DNA of 64,000 nucleotides from Arion vulgaris (lineage: Eukaryota; Mollusca; Gastropoda; Stylommatophora; Arionidae): NCBI GenBank assembly GCA_020796225.1, contig CM036753.1:64698865-64762864 (forward strand). Reading direction: 5' to 3'. The notes under the pieces are model-generated. The model was not told the origin of the DNA. It made no database searches and was given only the letters and a program-made list of their open reading frames with translations. This document shows positions 11,593 through 23,002 of the stretch, piece after piece; position 1 is the stretch's first letter, and every line of letters begins with the position of its first letter. The translations under genes were made by a program, and so were the position numbers.

Positions 11593-11849
11593 TAAGCTGT
11601 GATTCCATAAGTCTTGATATTTTCTTAAAATCGCACCACAAATCTTGGAACTCTTTCACATTAATTCTAAGCAAGGCCACATCTTTAACATCATTGATCT
11701 GACCACCGTGTCACTGATAATACGTAAAAATGTGAATGAAATTGAACTTTACGGTCGGCGATATTGTCATCTTCATGAAGAAAAACTAACATTTGTTAAA
11801 GAATATTGGTTATGTGGAATGTTTTTGGAGAATAATTGTCTACACAAAT
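11593..11849. other. Unassigned sequence between satellite and SINE
   Basis: A plus-strand open frame (11645-11950) begins here and runs into the SINE. I recognise no motif. Confidence 0.4.
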
Positions 11850-12090
11850 GTGAGGTCTCTGTGACGAAGTGGTTAAGACGTTTGCCTGTATTTCTGAGTG
11901 GGTTGACTCGGACCGAGTCCCAGGAACAATGTTTTTCAAGAGATTCCTAGGACTGTTGTTGGAGCTACGGAGTTAACGCTTTGTGCAACACTCTCTGCAT
12001 ATGAAGTGCCATTACTGCCGACAGGGACATAGCCATATGGAAAACCTGGTTCAATGAGGTCAATACTTCGCTCTCAGACCCTTTGTCAAA
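11850..12090 (+). repeat. tRNA-derived SINE, family C, copy 1
   Basis: The head GACGAAGTGGTTAAGACG is an A-box-like segment, and about 40 bp later GGACCGAGTCCC takes the B-box position. The body carries AAGAGATTCCTAGGA, GTTGTTGGAGCTACGGAG, GTGCAACACTCTC and the end TCAATGAGGTCAATACTTCG. Five further copies with the same order of words lie at 36325, 37130, 39735, 45780 and 56225, all plus, so this is a real family of about 240-265 bp. Confidence 0.8.
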
Positions 12091-12127
12091 ACAATTTCAT
12101 ATATTTCGTTTTTATGTATCATTCATT

Positions 12128-12536
12128 CTTCTTCTTCTTCTCTTCCACCATTGACTTCTTTATAGAAAGTAGGTGAACGTAGTGATCTTGTGCGTCTGTC
12201 TTCTCTTCCTTGACTCTTTATAGAGTGTTGGTGAAACGTAGTGATCTTGTGTGTGCCTGTTCTTCTCTTCCACCATTGACTTCTTTATAGAAGTGTTGGG
12301 GTGAAACGTAGTGATCTTGTGTGTGCCTGTTCTTCTCTTCCACCATTGACTTCTTTATAGAAGTGTTGGGGTGAAATGTAGTGATCTTGTGTTACTTGTT
12401 CTTCTTACCAGTGACTTCTTTATAGAAGTGTTGGGTGAAACTAGTGATCTTGTGTGGGCTTGTTCTTCTCTTCTACCATTGACTTCTTTATAGAAGTGTT
12501 GGGGATGAAACGTAGTGATCTTGTGTGTGCCTGTTT
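12128..12536. repeat. 70-bp minisatellite, about 6 copies
   Basis: Units of about 70 bp run from TTCTTCTCTTCCACCATTGA through CTTTATAGAAGTGTTGG to GTGATCTTGTGTGTGCCTG. The central two clean copies are identical. Flanking copies carry single-base losses. Confidence 0.92.
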
Positions 12537-12754
12537 TGTACTCATTATACTTTATCTGTGTAGCTCTCTGTGGTAGGCGATATCATTCAATGTGTTGGGT
12601 ATAACGCTCTTTCCTATCACCAATCAGACCTTACACCATGACACAGTCAAATTCAACAGATGTACTAAAAAATGTTATATTTAAAAAATCGTATCTGCAA
12701 CCAACCTAAACTAACGTATTCTTATGAAACCCACCTCACTCCACGCAGTCAATG

Positions 12755-13005
12755 ATTCTTCTTCTTTGCGCTCGTTCTTTAACACCAATTTTTAATCACT
12801 CTTTGTGATATGTTTGAGCTTTGCCAAGAACGTGTATACGTTGCACATTGGTTTAGTAAACCCCTAAACGCATAGACTTCTACACGTTTAAGACATGTGC
12901 ATCCGATTTCAGCCAAACCTCATTAGTCGCCTCTTACGACATGCATGGCAGGTAACAGTGGTTATATTCTTTACACCACAAATTTGGTACACCTCGGTAA
13001 CCACT
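12755..13005 (-). repeat. SINE family A, diverged copy
   Basis: It matches family A in order: ATTCTTCTTCTTTGCGCTCG, ATCACTCTTTGTGATAT, GTGCATCCGATTTC, then TCGCCTCTTACGACATGCAT. It is the most diverged member seen. The orientation call takes the GAA-repeat side as the 3' tail. Confidence 0.55.
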
Positions 13006-13678
13006 CGGGCGAATCAGGGGTTGAAAAATGTTAATATAAAAAATCTATGCAATAGATTTTGTTATAAAAATAGCAATGAATAACTGAAATAATACTAGGA
13101 ACAATTTAACACATCGTTTCTTTGGGAACACTAAATGGACACATTAATATAATTGTTTAGGATAAGCTGAAACAATATGTGCCCATTTGTGGAACAATAT
13201 TTCTCTAGATTATCATGAGTTTGGACACGGGCTAATAACACAGATCTATAAAATGTCTTTTCACAGGAACTGTACTGAGAAAGTGTACATTTTGTGAGGA
13301 ACAATTTCACCACTATATCTCATTAGAACGCTGAATTGGAAAACTACTATAAATGACAATATTATTATTCAGCGATATTCTCCATTGTGAAGAAAAATAA
13401 AAATATGAGAAAAATCCCCGACACACTACGTACTGTACACAATTGTGTTAAAACTTTGAATTTTTAATTCTTTTTATTTTCAGAAAATTAAAATGTTAAT
13501 TGTTTTTTTGTTATTAAATCTCATTTTGTTGAGCTAAACAAATTTATTCCAAGTGATTCTTAAGCCATTGAGTTATTTTATGTGATTTTTGTATCTTTAG
13601 AAAGGGTTTGTGCATTTGTGATTTAGATAACAATAAATTCTTATGACTCCAAATTGAATACATTTTGGAGAAGTTAAG
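13006..13678. other. Unassigned AT-rich sequence
   Basis: No gene or repeat family recognised. Confidence 0.5.
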
Positions 13679-14208
13679 TGATGATAAGATTAAGTGACAC
13701 GTTAGCTTATGATAAGATTAAGGGATAGGTTAGCTTATGATCAGATTAAGGGATAGGTTAACTTATGATCAGATTAAGGGATATGTTAGCTATGATCAGA
13801 TTAAGGGACAGGTTAACTTATGATCAGATTAAGGAAGGTTAGCTTATGATCGATTAAGGATAGGTTAACTATGATCAGATTAAGGATAGGTTAGCTTATG
13901 ATCAGATTAAGATAGGTAAATTAGATCAGATTGGACAGGGCATTATGATCAGATTAGGGATGGTTAACTTATGTCAGAGTAAGGGATAGGTTAACTTATG
14001 ATCAGATTAAGGGACAGGTCAACTTATGATCAGATTAAGGGATAGGTTAACTTATGATCAGATTAAGGGATAGGTTAGCTTATGATCAGATTTAGGGATA
14101 GGTTAGCTTATGATCAGATTAAGGTATAGGTTAGCTTATGATCAGATTTAGGAATTGATAGATTGGCAGGTCAACTTATGATCAGATTAAGGGATAGGTA
14201 GCTAATCA
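13679..14208. repeat. 28-bp minisatellite, about 19 copies
   Basis: The unit reads AGCTTATGATCAGATTAAGG then GATAGGTT, with AGC/AAC and GATAGG/GACAGG variants. Units between about 13780 and 13960 and near 14150 have many single-base deletions, while both edges are clean. Confidence 0.95.
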
Positions 14209-15299
14209 GTTATGAAGTCATGATCTGAAGATTTAGATATCTTAAGAATTGTATGATTTGAAAGGAATATGCTTTATATTATTTTTAATACCAAACACTT
14301 TAAAGATACGAACAGCTTGAGAATTAGTTTATCAGTAGATAGACACCATACGGCTCGGTTTGACAGAGACTGTTTCGGTTTAGCAACGTTGAACCGGCCG
14401 GTTTGTAACTCTATCCATATTTCAGTTACAATTTACTAACAACTAATTTTCATTTAATTTATCCTATCTGTATATGTAAGATTATCATGTACATATTACT
14501 TTCCAGACATTTGTGAAATTAAGATAGTATATTTAATTTACCTACAGTTAATTTTTACTTGTAATAAAGATTGACAACTTCCAAACATTGCATTACGTCT
14601 CGAGGGTGTGTTTATGTTTGGATTAACACACATAGTAATGGTGTCTGCACATGCAGGCCAGTTAAGCTGGCAGCAGATGGCGATGTTTACTCTGTTTAGA
14701 TCAGTGTCACAGCAAATGCACGCTAAAATGTTGGCATTACGTCATATTGTGTGATTTTACCACATTTCTAAACTTTACTTTATGCATAGACTGTAACTTT
14801 AAAAAAAATTAATTTACTTGATCAATTTTGTAAAGATCGTGCACGTTCAACAAAGAAATAATCGAGTATATTACAATTTTGACGAGCTTTGTATGAGCAG
14901 ATGGATCCATGAGGTAACTAATGATTTCATCATGATGGCTGCAAAAGTGGAACATCTGGCCCAATGTTGCCAATTTGGCCTTTTAAAGGTCAGATTAGAG
15001 AAATTTGGCGTTTATGAAAGTGGTTGGCTTCAAAAAAAAGTATTTGGTCTTTTGGCCGAATTTTGGTCTTTTTTATATGCAACTTTTTTTTTCTAAAGAT
15101 GTGTATAATTCTTAAGAGCGAATTGGGTAAATATAATTAATATTGTTTTTTATTGGTTTTGGTTGGTATTGTTAACAAATATACTTAGTAGTAAAGATTG
15201 TGGAAGACTATGGAAAGTTACTATGGAAACTATGGCGACTAAAAATGGAAACAATCATATAACAGCAGTCATAAATACAATAGCAATTGGAATAGACTT
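14209..15299. other. Unassigned sequence upstream of a hAT remnant
   Basis: The plus-strand frame 14818-15096 has no motif I recognise. TTTTGGCC-type words near 15050 recur near 16015, on both sides of the hAT remnant, and may mark the edges of a larger decayed element; this is speculative. Confidence 0.35.
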
Positions 15300-15995
15300 T
15301 TGTATATGTCAAAAGATCTTCTGATGGGCCACAAAACGCTTATTGTAGTTATGCCATATACCGTCTTGCCTAAAGCTATGGCCTTTTCTGCTCATGAACA
15401 ATCTGAAAAACACAGAGGACTCTATCAATACGACAGAATAAACTTCAAGTGGAGAAGACTTTTAGTGCTTGTCAAAACTGAGCCCTATGATAATTTTAAA
15501 CCAAGCATCAAGGCCTTTATTTGCAGAACTTAAATTTATGCACATTGCGGGAGAAAACATCAGTGCAATAGAAGAACAATACAGAAAAATAATCTGTATT
15601 GATTAGAAAAAAGAAGTCCAATTTAAGAAAGATGGATTTTTAACAGACAGTGAAACTTTTTTGATTGGTGTTCTTCAACACGAGTCATTTAAAAGCTTGC
15701 CACATTTGCTCTGACTTGTTTAATAACTCAGTTAGTAATGTTATTACTGAGGGTGTACTCTCTTGAATCCTCAGTCAAAACAAAGCCCAGAAATAGAACG
15801 CAGCTGAGCTTCTTGAGGATAGTGAAAATAAGAACAGAACTGCTCTTATCTAACAAATGTTGCCAGAATTTTACTGCATCCCCTAATATGGTAAAGAACT
15901 TATCTACTGATAAAGTGTATGGAGCTGGTTTCAGTGGTGAGAATAGTGATGACCTTGATTTGAAGCTCTCTTCTTATGATGTGAGTATGAAATAG
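15300..15995 (+). pseudogene. hAT-superfamily transposase C-terminal remnant
   Basis: The last part reads ESSVKTKPRNRTQLSFLRIV, then IRTELLLSNKCCQNFTASPN and NMVKNLSTDKVY. This matches the C-terminal dimerisation region of hAT transposases (ERxFSxxxxVKTKxRNRL...L..IR......CC..F). Upstream (about 15535-15730), frames give AELKFMHIAGENISAIEEQY and LIGVLQHESFKSLPHLL, typical linker sequence of the same protein, with stops between. It is broken in at least three places. The first 240 bp (15300-15533) form one open frame with no motif of its own, included by position only. This is a different lineage from the 5.0-5.5 kb copy. Confidence 0.6.
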
Positions 15996-16081
15996 CACTA
16001 TTTTCCTGCTGCCTTTTTGGCCTTTTCCGGCCAGTGTTTTGCCGATTTTCTCATTTTTAGTTGGCAACCGATCTTGCCTAT

Positions 16082-16082
<1 letters not shown>

Positions 16083-16123
<41 letters not shown>
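16083..16123. repeat. (GA)n microsatellite
   Basis: About 20 uninterrupted GA units. Confidence 0.98.
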
Positions 16124-16126
<3 letters not shown>

Positions 16127-16389
16127 TCGATAGCAAGTTCTGCTCAGAACAGACTATTTCATCATGATGACGATGTATAATCAGGGCATAATGTGATCAA
16201 CGTTTTGTCAAGTTCTCTGTACTGCATGGAGGTAGAAGTGAACATTTAAGACCTTTTTCAAATCTCAAAAGAACAAGATGAGTGTTGTTTCAGTTACTAG
16301 ATTGTTAACATTAAATATATTTTTTAAAATAGTTTCCCTTGTTATTTAATTTTTTGCAAAACATATCTATCGTACTCCTAGCTAGAGGC

Positions 16390-17090
16390 GAAACACGTAA
16401 TAACAAAGTACTGTAGTTTTACAAAAACAAAAACAATGACAATACACAGCAACGTTTCGACCAAAAGGCCTTTATCAAGCAAACAATACAACAGGAGTGA
16501 TGAATCTCACATCACACTACATATAGACTTTGACAAAGATATTACAACGGTCAAAAAATGAATGAAAATATGTGAGTACAAATGAAAAACGAAATAAATG
16601 CAGAAAAACTAGAAGCGAAAAAGAAGAGAAAAAATTTAAAAAAATCAAGTAAATATATGACATATACGTTTAACATATACACATATAAAATATGGAGCAT
16701 GAGAAGAGAAAGTACTGAGAAGCATAGGAATGTAGAGCGTTGAGTCCATGAGGTCGCAAGGTACCATAGAACGCAATAAAACGATTCTCCAGAGCAAATC
16801 GACTACGATCATCAGAAGAACATGATCGGATGGCCGTGACCTGGACGTCACAAGCTCCCAAATCGTCAGTTCCATTGAAGTGAGTAGCTACAGGGGTTAC
16901 AGAGCACTGACGTATATCGCGTAAGTGTTAACTGAAACGGTCACTCAGCATTTCGCCTGTTTTGCCGATATATGCCCTAGCACACCTCTTGCAAGTGATA
17001 GCGAAGATTATATTTCGGAACTGGCATGTGAAATCTAGCTAGAGGGAACAGTAGGTTCACTTTTCTCAAATATCCAACCCATACGTTGTG
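16390..17090 (-). mobile_element. Penelope-like retroelement, 3' part with GIY-YIG endonuclease
   Basis: On the minus strand, from about 17040 down to 16660, the translation reads FTCQFRNIIFAITCKRC, ARAYIGKTGEMLSDRFS, HLRDIRQCSV, PVATHFNGTD and ENRFIAFYGTLRPHGLNALH, with one stop. The I-I-F-AI-C--C---YIGKTG core with downstream ENRFI is the GIY-YIG endonuclease that ends Penelope-like polyproteins. The AT-rich 3' region that follows ends with a GATAAAGGCC-TTTTGGTCGAAACG word and TACAGTACTTTGTTATTACG. Copy 2 lies at 29951-30470 in the opposite orientation. The reverse-transcriptase part is missing. Confidence 0.8.
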
Positions 17091-17960
17091 ACTCTTCTGA
17101 CCTTGCTCCAATTGAGTATACTCCAATTGATTCCGTTTAAACTTTTAAAATTATAGTTAGTCTATCCATTTGCGAGATGTGTTGTTATTGGTAATATTTT
17201 AGCATTATCCATCAGGCATGAATGGCTGTTTGCTCAACTGGTTTCAGTAGTTCAATTCTCACAAGTACTAGGGTTTCAGTGTTCAATTCTCACAAGTATA
17301 CTAAGTTCGGGTTTCAGTGTTCAATTCTCACAAGTATACTATGTTTATGCAAAATGAATGGTATCATGAATTTTTGAGTTTGATGAAAATTCTGAATTGT
17401 GACAAGAACTACTGTATAAGTGCTCTACCGCGGACGCTTTAAGTTAGTTGAAGAAGAACTGAACACGTTTGGGTTTTCGTGGGTATATAAACGTTGATTC
17501 TATCAAGCATTCAATCTGAAATCTCGTTATTTGTTAGGTAAAGAAATTGAATGTTACATTTCATTAAAAAGATATCCGATATTACATTTATAATATGAAA
17601 TTATATATGAAATTTCATAAAGAAAATGGATAGAACATGTTGATTAATGAAAGAGCTTCAGAAATAAATGATATGCAAGAAAATAAAATGTGTACTGTAA
17701 TTCAAAAAAGGAAAATAAATACAAATGTTTCCTTTTTAAATGAAATATTATGTGTCATAAGATAAATTAGATATCACATATCAGGAACAAAAATATAATA
17801 TTACATTTCAGAAAAAAAGAAGAAAAAGCAGAATACAGAAAAGAAATCAGCTATTTCAAATGTGCTATATCACACTGAGTGACATAACTGATAGTATTGG
17901 CTGAAAAACAAACAGTACAGTTGATAGAATATGTGTTTTTAACAAGGATCAGATACATAT
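17091..17960. other. Unassigned sequence with a small local duplication
   Basis: At about 17250-17345 GTTTCAGTGTTCAATTCTCA plus CAAGTATACTA is repeated two to three times. I see nothing else. Confidence 0.5.
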
Positions 17961-17964
17961 TAGA

Positions 17965-18115
17965 TATTCAAGTTACAGTAGTTTTGGTAGTAGGGTTAAG
18001 CGTTTGTGAGCTCAATCACTACCCAAGGTACCTGGTTCAAACTCCGTGCGGCCCTGAAGTTTGAAGTAAATTGGATTTTTACAAACAGTAAAAATAGACC
18101 TCACCGTTCAGAAAG
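17965..18115 (+). repeat. tRNA-like SINE head
   Basis: GGGTTAAGCGTTTGTGAG resembles an A box and ACCTGGTTCAAACTCCGTG a B box, 30-40 bp apart, followed by an A-rich tail. It has no clean cloverleaf. It may be a truncated SINE; I matched no other copy. Confidence 0.4.
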
Positions 18116-18284
18116 CAATGACAAACTACTTAACGTATAAGTGGTGCATAGAAAAGTTGACCACTCGTTTACTGTTGTTTGTGGTTATGTCTTGTACAGT
18201 ATATGCCCCGATTTTTTTAAAAGTATTTTTACAATTACTAGTACAGCTTTTTCCACTATTGTTACAATTTTCTGCATCTGTTAC

Positions 18285-18660
18285 TGTTACCCCTGCTACC
18301 ACCACTACCGTCGCTACCACTACAACCACTGTCACCAACCCCACTATTATCACTACTACTGCTACCACTACAACCACTGTCACCAACCCAACTATTATCA
18401 CTACTACTGCTACCACTACAACCACTGTCACCAACCCAACTATTATCACTACTACTGTACCACTCACCACTGACCACTATTATACTACTACAACCACTCA
18501 CTGTCACAACCCAACTATTATCACTACTACTGCTACCACTCACCACTGTCAACCCCACTATTATCACTACTACTGCTACCACTGCCACTAATACTGCTAC
18601 CCCAAACACTACTGTTACTCTTACCACTATTACTACTATTAGTGTTAGTACGATTACTTT
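18285..18660. repeat. 48-bp Thr-codon-rich minisatellite built from CAC/TAC triplets
   Basis: Three clean 48-bp units contain CCAACTATTATCACTACTAC and CACTACAACCACTGTCACC, followed by degenerate triplets. All plus and minus frames across it are open, so the 157-codon plus frame (18118-18591), with Thr-rich 16-residue repeats after a hydrophobic start, is not evidence for a gene. Confidence 0.9.
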
Positions 18661-18714
18661 CGTTTGTATCCTGCAGTAAGTCACCAGAACAGATATAAGT
18701 AAGAGATACGAGAT

Positions 18715-19170
18715 TACATGTACTTAAATAGTCATCATAAAATAGCTTGTCCTGAGCAGAACTTTACCACTCTAGCAATGCATCGGGATTTCTCTCTCTC
18801 TCATAGGCGAAATATTCTGCCTCTGCAGCCATCATGCTCTAGTCATAAGCTACATCCTGAATCCATCTCCTTCTTGATCCTCCTTCTCTCCTCTTTGACG
18901 GGATGCCTCTTTCTATAATTTTCTTTTCCAACATTTGTATCTATTTATATGTACATAATATTTCAATTTTCTCGTTCTTTTTTCCAACATCAACAAGTTT
19001 CCTTTGATTTTTAAATTCATTCTGAATAGATATATTTTGTTCTCTTTTCTGTACATTGTATACGAATGACTATTCTGTAACATTTATATTGAAAAGCACT
19101 TATATATTTTCCCCACTGTCTTAAGTGATGCATCTTTATTGGAAGTTGGAAACTTGACAGACTAAGGAAA
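18715..19170 (-). pseudogene. RTE-like LINE C-terminal fragment, copy 1
   Basis: This matches 20900-21290 and 22130-22500 in the order of words (AGAACTTTACCAC, CAGCCATCATGCT, CTCCTCTTTGACGGGATGCC, ATATTTCAATTTTCTC, TCTGTAACATTTATATTG). The family is identified by the 21.2-21.6 kb copy, which still shows reverse-transcriptase motifs on the minus strand. No frame of useful length survives here. Confidence 0.55.
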
Positions 19171-19884
19171 ATGTCAGCTTCTGACAAATTCAGCCAGTAC
19201 TTCCTTTGAGAAAGTCCAAACAGAAGTCATAATACAATTATGGACTTTGGCATAGAAAATAGAGGGGTGACTTTGATAGGCTTTTATTAATGAAAACACG
19301 TATCCTTTTGGTATAAAACCTATCAATCAATTCTTTCATTCTATTCTCTTTTAGTATCAATCAATCTTGTTCAATGCCTGCAGTCGTAGGGAAACGTGTC
19401 TCTACACAGATCTCTCTCTCTCTCTCTCTCTCCCTATCTCTCTCTATCTATCTCTCCTTGATGCAGTTAATCAGTTCTGACGTCGATCTTTTGTCGAACC
19501 ACGATGTCAGAAAATCTAACATCTTCTCACGCTATCTTCCACGATCTCTTCTTCCATGAACTTTACCTGTTGTTACAAAATGTCCTAAACCTCCTCTTCG
19601 CATTATATGCCCAAATTACCTTGATTGTCTGATTCTTATCCTTTTGATAAAGTTTCTTCATCCCATATTATTTTAGCATATACCTGTCATGTATGGCGTA
19701 GGCTTTGTATGAGATACACGTAGTAGTTGATGATCTTAGTACTGATATAACTAATACTAAAATAAACAGCGTCAATGACAAGTTCAAATTAACTCTTTCC
19801 ATACCAGGAATGTCACTGAGTTCTGACAACTATTCTTTTATGATGCTAAAATTGTGTATCATTCAAATGTTTGTGTTTACGTTG
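19171..19884. other. Unassigned sequence with a CT microsatellite
   Basis: A TCTC microsatellite lies at about 19409-19455. The block 19460-19700 might be another decayed LINE 3' region on the minus strand (basic GRRSWK-like peptide), but this is weak. The plus frame 19705-19929 has no motif. Confidence 0.4.
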
Positions 19885-20085
19885 TTTGGAGAAGGTATCA
19901 CATTAATCAGGAAAGAAAACGAGAGGTAGACCAAGAAAACTATAGTTAGATGGCATAATAGAATCCTGTCAAAGCACAAAAATAATCACCCTAGCCACCG
20001 AAAAGCCCAAGACAAACAAAGAAAACCACGACACTGGGCAACCGCCCGGTAATAGTGTGACGACAAAAGAAGAAGATGATGACAT
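19885..20085 (+). pseudogene. LINE 3' end with GAA/GAT tail
   Basis: The translation gives RGRPRKTIVRWHNRILSK and, after a shift, WATA / GQPPGNSVTTKEEDDD, ending in AAAAGAAGAAGATGATGA. GRPRKT followed by a basic linker and a short repeat tail is the usual 3' end of RTE-like LINEs. A second, different LINE fragment follows without a gap. Confidence 0.6.
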
Positions 20086-20645
20086 TAATCAGAGAGATCG
20101 AAACTATTTTTTTTATAGAATCCAGCAAGCCAACAACATTACATACCAACTTATCCCAATCTTGAAACACCCAGCAATTCCAGTAGAGACTAAAAGACAG
20201 ATTATAAATGCAATCTTTATACCAACACTGTACTACCAGTGTCAAACATGGGCACTGACAAAAGAACAAGAAAGAAAAATTACCACATGCGAAATGAGAT
20301 GCTTGAGGAAAGCAGTAAATAAAACCAGAAGAGACCATATAAGAAATTAGGAAATTAGAAGAACAGTCGGAGCAACACCTGCTATTAGATTTATTGAAAG
20401 ACAGAGACTCAAATGGTTTGACCACTTGGTCAGAATGAACCCGAATACACCAGTTGCAAGAGCGTACAACTTGAAAATGGAATCATCAAGAGGAAGGGCA
20501 GACCAAGAAAAAAATGGGTTGATGGAGTTACAGACATCTTAAAACTTCACAATACCACATCATATCAAGCGACCGAGCATGCATTATCTCGGAAACCGAT
20601 CATCAGTTAAACCTGCTAGGCTACCGGCAAAAAGCAGAGAAAGAC
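20085..20645 (+). pseudogene. LINE reverse transcriptase, thumb and C-terminal domain
   Basis: RIQQANNITYQL, TKRQIINAIFIPTLYYQCQT, CEMRCLRKAVNKTRRDHIRN and, after a stop, RLKWFDHLVRMNPNTPVARA occur in order. These are the thumb and C-terminal landmarks of an RTE-like reverse transcriptase. A second copy of the same family lies at 52640-53395 and runs further upstream. The last 100 bp end in an A-rich tail. It is interrupted by stops and a frameshift after the basic RGRADQEKKW segment. Confidence 0.78.
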
Positions 20646-20899
20646 AAAAGAAAAAGAAAGATACAATATACTATTTACTAAAAATATGTTCGTTTTACTA
20701 TTTACAGCAACGATAAAAACGTGGAAAGTTTAGTACAAAGGAAAAAGTGATCTATATCAAAATTCCTATAGTGACTGCTGCTGTGATTGACGCTCGTTTG
20801 TATGCCATTATAGTGGTCAAAGGTAAAGATTGAGTTAAGATTGGAATCAGCGTTATAATACTATGGATACATCATAATTATCATTGTCAAATAGCTTTT

Positions 20900-21605
20900 A
20901 ATGAGCAGTGCATTGCCACAATAATAGTCCTTCTGAATTTCTTTTTCACATAGGCCAGAGGTCCTGTTCCTACAGCCATCATGCTTAAATCATCACTCAC
21001 ATCCTGAATCAATTTTCTCTGTTCTTTCTCTTCTCCTCTTTGCCGGGCTGCCACCTTCTATAATGGTCTTCTCCAATCATTGGTGTCTTTTTATATGTCC
21101 ACAATATTTCAATTTTCTCATTCGAATTTGTAGCATCCGTCAGTTTTCTTTGATTTTGAATTCGTTCTGGATAGATCTATTTGACTTTGTCTTTGTCCGT
21201 TACATACGGATGTATCTTCTGTAACATTTATTTTCAATAGCACATATATTCATACTGTTTTAAGTAATTTTTTGTAAGTCCATGTTTGTTGTTATTTTAA
21301 TTTCCTTTCTCCCCCTTCCATCTCTCGCTAGTAGTAAACTGAGATATTCAAAACTGTTCGCATTTTCTATTTTTTCTCCGTTTACGAAAATATCCTTTGT
21401 CAGGCATGTTTTATCCCTTGTCATTATTTTTATGTGTACCACACTGGGATAGAGATATTTTGTTCTTATTTCTCTTGTCTTCCATTATTAATTTCTCAAT
21501 CCATTTTTGTGATGTTGACTGTAACACTGTATCGTCAACAAATCTTAGTTCATGTATTTCTCTTCCTCCAATTATAAAAGAATTGTATTGTCATATTCAG
21601 TAATT
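20900..21605 (-). pseudogene. RTE-like LINE reverse transcriptase, palm to C-terminus, copy 2
   Basis: On the minus strand IGGREIHELRFVDDTVL is the RT active-site region, where the usual YADD box reads FVDD. Downstream comes VNGEKIENANSFEYLSLLLA, then DGRGRKEIKITTN. This is the palm-thumb order of RTE-type enzymes. The left 400 bp match copies at 18715 and 22130. Stops and shifts make it inactive, and the change of the first two active-site residues fits decay. Confidence 0.72.
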
Positions 21606-22129
21606 TTCTGTAGCACTCCTTATGATGTTTTCAGCTATATGTTACGCAGACAAAGCGACCGAATACATCACTTCCAAGAAATAAACCATTTTATAATTGA
21701 GTTAGTGTTTTCTAAACACTCTGCAACATTGCTTGAAATCAATTTAACCTCAATTTGTGGATGTATTTTCAGTTTCCGATGAATTTCGTGATATCACTGT
21801 TTTTGCCGCCTCAGTTAGTGAAGTTCGTACTAACGACTTGATGTTGGCTATTTTTCGTGGTGATCTAATTTGGTGAATTATATGTCCAGATTGATTGTGC
21901 AACCTTCACATTGAAGATCGTCTGCAAGGGATCTTTAACACTTCCTGTTACTTGTCATAGTTAATGAACCCTGTCATCTGTTCTTTGTCCCTTTTCTTGA
22001 TGTTTACAGCTCATTGCTAACGTTGTTTTATCGTGTCCTCCTACGCTCAACTCTCTCTCTCTCTTTTTTTTCCTCCTGTATGTTTTCTTTCATTAACTTC
22101 TCATGTCACACCATCATCGAATAGTTTTG
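21606..22129. other. Unassigned sequence, possibly more of the same LINE
   Basis: The block lies between two minus-strand LINE fragments and may be decayed LINE body, but no motif is readable. A short CT run is at about 22050-22065. Confidence 0.35.
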
Positions 22130-22500
22130 TTTTTTTCTGTGCAGAACTTTGCCACCCTAATATTCTTTCGAAATTTATCTCCCATATGTTAGACTGTGTC
22201 ATGCTGAAACCATCTATCATAACGTGAATACATCATCTCTGCGGGATTTCTCTTCTCATCTTTTCCGAGATGTCTTTCTTCATAATTGTCTTCTCTTGCT
22301 GTCCATTTCTTTTTGTGTGCCCAAAATATTAGCCTTTTATCATAATTATCCTTAGCATCAGACCGTTTTGTTTTATTTGAATTTCTTTCTGAATAGAGCT
22401 ATTTGATCCGTTCGCTGTCCATGAAATATGGAGGACTTCTATAATATATATTCAAAATAACAAAATGCTTTACATTGTTAAATGTTCATGTTTACATACA
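22130..22500 (-). pseudogene. RTE-like LINE C-terminal fragment, copy 3
   Basis: Words shared with the 18.7 and 20.9 kb copies: GCAGAACTTTGCCACC, CTCATCTTTTCCGAGATG, TTCTGAATAGAG and a TATTCAAAATA end. No readable frame remains. Confidence 0.5.
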
Positions 22501-22566
22501 TACGTTTTACTAGAATTGCACTTGTTAAAATCGTTGCTATGTACGCTCACAAATACGTATGAATCT

Positions 22567-22974
22567 TTACTAGAAATACGTTGCTTAAATCTAGAAATAC
22601 GTTGCTACTAGAAATACGCTGCTACTAGAAATACGCTGCTACTAGAAATACGCTGTTACTAGAAATACGTTGCTACTAGAAATACGTTGTTACTAGAAAT
22701 ACGTTGTTACTAGAAATACGTTGCTACTAGAAATACGCTGCTACTAGAAATACGCTGCTACTAGAAATACGCTGCTACTAGAAATACGTTGCTACCAGAA
22801 ATAGCTACGGAACTGCTACTGAAATACGTGTACTAGAAATACGTTGCTACTAGAAATACGTGCTACTAGAAATAGTGCTACTAGAAATACGTTGCTAGAA
22901 ATAGTTGCTAGAAATACGTTGCTACTAGAAATATGTTGCTACTAGAAATACGTTTATTGCTACTATAAATACGC
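22567..22974. repeat. 17-bp minisatellite, about 24 copies
   Basis: The unit is CTACTAGAAATACGTTG, with a CGCTG variant. Edges are regular. The interval 22800-22920 has many short deletions. Confidence 0.95.
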
Positions 22975-23002
22975 ATGCTTTTATTGTTTCTCTTTACATG
23001 TT

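Noticed and set aside
11900..12000. tRNA gene at the SINE C head
   Set aside because: The same head recurs with a conserved 200-bp body at five other sites, so it is a SINE.
18118..18591. 157-codon frame with hydrophobic start and Thr-rich repeats, mucin-like
   Set aside because: The repeats are a 48-bp triplet-rich minisatellite open in several frames on both strands, with no gene context.
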